NCBI GenBank assembly: GCA_021106775.1
Contig: JAIOTL010000289.1
Span: 1-17,217 of the forward strand
DNA from: Planctomycetota bacterium
GTDB lineage: Bacteria > Planctomycetota > UBA8742 > SKZP01 > JAIOTL01
Direction: 5' to 3'
Length of the DNA: 17,217 nucleotides
A model generated the notes under the pieces. The model was not told the origin of the DNA and did no database searches. It worked only from the letters and a program-made list of their open reading frames with translations. The first letter of the stretch is position 1. Each line of letters starts with the position of its first letter. This document shows, one piece after another, positions 14,107-17,217 of the stretch. The translations under genes and the position numbers were made by a program.

Positions 14107-14727
14107 TTAAGTAGTGAATAATTTGTTAATTTCGCGAGCTTGTTCGATTTTGGATATATTGTCAAAAGATTTGTAAATTCCACCATATTTAACGAATGAA
14201 ATTTTGTCTTTTCCAGTTTCACCAAGGTTCGCAGGACTATTTAAGACAATTACATCGCAGTTTTTTTCCAAAAGCTTGTTCTGAGCGTTTTCAAGTGGAT
14301 TATCAGCTTCGAGGGCAAACCCAATAATAAACTGTTTATCCTTCAATGCGCCCATTTCCTTGAGAATATCAGGGGTTCGGACTAACTCAATGATTCTTGA
14401 ATCGTCATTCTTTTTAATTTTGCCCTTAATTCGGTATTTCGGTCGATAATCCGCAACAGCAGCTGTCGCTATGAAAACATCAACATTTGCAAACTCAGCA
14501 TTGACCGCATGATACATATCTTCTGCACTGATGACGTTAATAATCCTGAGATTGTTGCATTCCCGAGGTTTGAGATGCGTTGGACCAAGCACCAGAATCA
14601 CTTCATGCATTTTATCAGCAAGCATTTCCGCCAGATATATGCCCAGTTGTCCACTTGCAAGATTGCTGATAAATCGCACTTCGTCGATCATTTCTCGCGT
14701 TGGACCAGCGGTTATAAGAGTTTTCAT
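14107..14727 (-). CDS. coaB: Phosphopantothenate-cysteine ligase domain protein (stand-alone CoaB)
   Basis: The protein has 206 residues from ATG 14727 (MKTLITAGPTRE); an in-frame TTG at 14748 would add seven residues, and neither start has a clear ribosome site. It matches the CoaB half of CoaBC: ITAGPTREMIDEVRFISNLASGQLG (5-29), ATAAVADYRP (87-96), KIKK (103-106), LVRTPDIL (115-122), IIGFALEA (134-141) and the terminal CDVIVLNSP. CoaB joins 4'-phosphopantothenate to cysteine using a nucleotide triphosphate, the second step of coenzyme A synthesis, in the cytoplasm. Most bacteria fuse it to the flavin decarboxylase CoaC; here the CoaC half is absent from the frame and from the window, so it should be encoded elsewhere. 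One change from E. coli is Gln in SGQLG where Lys (SGKMG) is usual. Confidence 0.9.
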   Translation of the reverse strand: MKTLITAGPTREMIDEVRFISNLASGQLGIYLAEMLADKMHEVILVLGPTHLKPRECNNLRIINVISAEDMYHAVNAEFANVDVFIATAAVADYRPKYRIKGKIKKNDDSRIIELVRTPDILKEMGALKDKQFIIGFALEADNPLENAQNKLLEKNCDVIVLNSPANLGETGKDKISFVKYGGIYKSFDNISKIEQAREINKLFTT

Positions 14728-14798
14728 AACATTATCATTAACAAACAAGTTTTATTTCCGAAACAACCTAGTACAGCGTAACATAAGTTTTAAGTATT

Positions 14799-14864
14799 GG
14801 TAGGACAGGCTTCCTATCCTGTCATGATGATGCTGAAGGAGTCAGGCAAAATGCCTGACCTACC
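14799..14864. repeat. 66-bp inverted-repeat element with twin hairpins
   Basis: The ends are 12-bp inverted repeats with one mismatch: GGTAGGACAGGC (14799-14810) and GCCTGACCTACC (14853-14864). Inside are GACAGG/CCTGTC (14804-14823) and a perfect GTCAGGCA/TGCCTGAC hairpin (14841-14859). It lies between the site-2 protease gene and coaB and has no coding potential. The structure is that of a small dispersed palindromic element (REP/MITE-like); copy number cannot be seen from this window. Confidence 0.65.
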
Positions 14865-14894
14865 GTTCATTAATTTAACTTCTGTTACAGTGCA

Positions 14895-17217
14895 CTAATT
14901 AAAAAGCCTTGAAATATCGTTATATAAGACAAGGATTATCAATAAACCTATGATGATAAGACCGAGTGCATTGAAATAACCCATCATTCGGTCGCTGAGT
15001 TTTTTGCCACGAATCTTTTCAACGAAGATGAACATCAAAGCACCGCCGTCAAACACAGGGATAGGCAGGATATTGAGTATCGCAAGATTAATGGACAACA
15101 ACGCCATGAAGTAGATTAATTTTCCCAGACCGAGCTTTGCAACCTTATACGATGCCTGTGCAATAAGGATTGGGCCACCGATGTTCTTTGAGCTTATTCG
15201 TGCAGAAATCACAGATTTTATGGTCATTACGACCATTTTCGCAAACACCCATGTTTTCTGCATACCCATCACAATTGCTTCGCCAAACGGGTATTTTATG
15301 TCGATGTATCCTTGCATCGGCGAGAATCCAATGAGGTTTTTGTAGACATAGATATCCGGCGTGAATGCAGATGTGCTGAATGTTATCGTAACTTCCTTCA
15401 TTTTGCCATCATCACCTGCAATTATTCTCAAAACCTTGATTTCAACAGGGTCACACAGAGGAATTTCCGAAGTTTTATCGTTATTTTTCCATGATTTGAG
15501 CGCGATTGTGTTGATATCAGTGATATTTTTATCGTTACTATCACCTGTTGGATTCCAGCTTGTTACCTTAGTTTTCTTGACTTCGATGATTTTGTCACCT
15601 GCAAGAATTCGATGATTTATCTTTTTTCGTTCATCAACCGTAATATCTCCAATTGAAGACAGGATTTTGAATTTCGCACCCGGATCTACACCTTTCACAG
15701 TTAAATCAGTGTTGATTTTGTCTGTATCGTCCAAATCAGGAAGAAATTCAAATTGTGCGCATCCGGTTGTTGTATCAGCGGAAGGCACGACAAACAAAGT
15801 TTCCACATTCTGCTTATTAGCGTCATCAGCATTTCGCAAAACTTTAATGAGGGATTTTTCACCGGGAACAAGCTTGCGGATTTCCCTGCGTAACATTTCA
15901 AACGATGTCGCTGCAATCCCGTTTACTTCGATTATTGTATCACCAGCAAGAATTGGTGCTGATGCTCCTTCAACCCATTCACCTTCTTTCAGAATTGCAA
16001 TCTTGGCTTCATCAGCAGGTCCACCTTTTTTGACAGATTTAATAGGCACATTCGGGTACATGTCAATCCCGAAACTGACACCTGTATGACGATTAAACAA
16101 CGTTATTCCCTGCAAATCAAAGATTTTGCCATTGCGATTAATTTTTAGCGTAACTTTATCACCTGTTACACGATTCAAAATCTCTCGTAAACTTGCATAA
16201 CTTCTGATTCTCGGATTAGACAAATTTTCCTGCTCATTTGGCTTAATCTCAGTGATTTCCTGCACGGGATCGCCTACATAGTCTACGCTGTGAATTGCCA
16301 TATCTTTTACACCGATTATCACGTCACCTTCGCGCAACTCACCAGGTTTATCTTCATGACCTTTGATTTTAATTATGCCCTTGAGAGCATCTTTGCGCTC
16401 GTTCATGATTTCTCCGACACGCGTACTTATAACAGGCTCCAAACCTATTGACGCAAAGCCGAGTGAATCATTGTATTCAGGTTTCAATGTGAATATCAGT
16501 GGTTTGTCAGATCCTGGACGTTGTACTTCAAGCACAAGTTCTTCGTCTTCTTCAGAAAATGCGACTCCAACCTGTAAATCTGTGAATTCAGAGATTTCTT
16601 TGCCATTCATTTTTATGATTTTGTCGCCAGGTTTCAGACCCGATTTCCATGCTGGTGTTTCAACTTCTTTTCCATTTGCAGTCATCATAGGTTGAATTCC
16701 GCCTACACCCGGAAAAACCGACGGGACACCCATGCCGAAAGCGATGATGAATAGGATAAATGCTGAAATTGCGTTGAATGTTACACCAGCAACGATAACC
16801 ATCGCCCTTGAGCCAGCACTTTTATTAAGGAACTGATCTTTTAAATCTCTTTTTTTCTTGTCGTTTTCAAACTCACCAGCCATTTTTACATATCCACCGA
16901 GCCAGAATAACGAGGCAACATATTCAGTTTCCGATGCATCATAAATCAGGATTTTATTCTCACCTTTTGCACTATATTCTGCAATTTTATCGGGTGTCAG
17001 CAGTTCTGCACCAAGTTTTTCGTTCTTATCATCGCTTTCATCGAATTTAACAGCAACCATTCCTTCCGTTACTTTGGAAAGCGGGTATTTCCGCATACGC
17101 AGACGTTTAGTACGCACTAGCCATTCAAGGTCTTCTGTCGATTCAAGCATATCCTCGGTGATAGTATCTTTATATTTAAAATTCGGGTCTTTGGGTTTCC
17201 AGGGATATTTTGGGATC
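14895..17217 (-). CDS. RseP-type site-2 intramembrane metalloprotease with about four PDZ-like domains, N-terminus cut by window edge
   Basis: The frame is open to the right edge (774 complete codons visible). An internal Met at 17150 is probably not the start, because the HExxH-bearing first helix is missing and should lie beyond the edge. Numbering from 17150: LGGYVKMAGE (84-93), NKSAGSRAMVIVAG and N126 with the following membrane helix (about 113-142). Next come PDZ-like modules around 150-225, 270-352, 360-455 and 484-592, each with an (E/A)GDxII(x)V or PGDKII core. The C-terminal block has NIGGPILIAQ (656), the metal-binding NILPIPVFDGG (693-703) and a last helix (729-746). This family cuts transmembrane proteins within the membrane, for example anti-sigma factors in envelope stress. 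Usual members have one or two PDZ domains and about 450 residues, so this one is enlarged. The usual His after DGG is Ala here. Confidence 0.9.
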   Translation of the reverse strand, partial: IPKYPWKPKDPNFKYKDTITEDMLESTEDLEWLVRTKRLRMRKYPLSKVTEGMVAVKFDESDDKNEKLGAELLTPDKIAEYSAKGENKILIYDASETEYVASLFWLGGYVKMAGEFENDKKKRDLKDQFLNKSAGSRAMVIVAGVTFNAISAFILFIIAFGMGVPSVFPGVGGIQPMMTANGKEVETPAWKSGLKPGDKIIKMNGKEISEFTDLQVGVAFSEEDEELVLEVQRPGSDKPLIFTLKPEYNDSLGFASIGLEPVISTRVGEIMNERKDALKGIIKIKGHEDKPGELREGDVIIGVKDMAIHSVDYVGDPVQEITEIKPNEQENLSNPRIRSYASLREILNRVTGDKVTLKINRNGKIFDLQGITLFNRHTGVSFGIDMYPNVPIKSVKKGGPADEAKIAILKEGEWVEGASAPILAGDTIIEVNGIAATSFEMLRREIRKLVPGEKSLIKVLRNADDANKQNVETLFVVPSADTTTGCAQFEFLPDLDDTDKINTDLTVKGVDPGAKFKILSSIGDITVDERKKINHRILAGDKIIEVKKTKVTSWNPTGDSNDKNITDINTIALKSWKNNDKTSEIPLCDPVEIKVLRIIAGDDGKMKEVTITFSTSAFTPDIYVYKNLIGFSPMQGYIDIKYPFGEAIVMGMQKTWVFAKMVVMTIKSVISARISSKNIGGPILIAQASYKVAKLGLGKLIYFMALLSINLAILNILPIPVFDGGALMFIFVEKIRGKKLSDRMMGYFNALGLIIIGLLIILVLYNDISRLFN

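Noticed and set aside
1..17217. CRISPR arrays, tRNA or rRNA genes, phage or transposase genes
   Set aside because: No regularly spaced direct repeats, no cloverleaf-like sequence with a CCA-side arm, and no protein resembling a transposase, integrase or phage structural protein was seen on either strand.

Overview
The window is a moderately AT-rich stretch of bacterial chromosome. Every recognisable gene but one is on the minus strand, so transcription runs mainly from right to left. The gene set is housekeeping and envelope-oriented and looks Gram-negative. The traits are a fused SecDF, a site-2 protease of the RseP type with several PDZ domains, a free-standing CoaB, a PP2C-type (RsbU/SpoIIE-like) phosphatase paired with a STAS protein, and an exported repeat protein. 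This mix would fit a planctomycete or another uncultured PVC-like or deep-branching lineage, but that placement is inference from gene architecture only and is low confidence. I see no phage, IS transposase, CRISPR array, rRNA or tRNA.

Layout from right to left (the direction of transcription): a partial site-2 protease runs off the right edge (14895-17217). A 66-bp twin-hairpin repeat follows, then coaB (14107-14727). A roughly 300-bp spacer with operator-like palindromes precedes a PP2C phosphatase with an unusual fourfold-repeated N-terminus (11765-13807), whose partner STAS gene (11393-11731) follows 33 bp later. After a spacer with a 10-bp-period repeat come a radical SAM protein of the PflX/COG1313 type (10225-11208) and an exported protein of three ~98-residue repeats (8998-10158). 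The only plus-strand gene encodes a small GGQ-domain release-factor-like protein (8631-8966), divergent from the yajC / small membrane protein / secDF cluster (3027-8289). That cluster ends in a strong intrinsic terminator (2969-3008). Beyond it lie a ~136-bp MITE-like inverted-repeat element, a divergent YchF-family P-loop protein (1743-2768), and an OPT-family transporter that runs off the left edge (1-1691).

Functionally, yajC and secDF supply the accessory part of Sec-dependent export, and the site-2 protease probably handles envelope signalling. The PP2C/STAS pair looks like the output half of a partner-switching regulatory circuit. No anti-sigma kinase or sigma factor is visible nearby.

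The most unusual features are the following. The SecDF polypeptide is about 1450 residues. The SecF periplasmic loop is hugely enlarged and contains a degenerate J-domain-like segment lacking HPD, and the cytoplasmic tail is rich in Lys and Gly. The N-terminal half of the PP2C phosphatase has four tandem repeats, of which only the last keeps a putative zinc site. A 17-bp element is shared by the upstream regions of the GGQ protein gene and the phosphatase gene. A possible 36-codon leader ORF lies between a good promoter and yajC.
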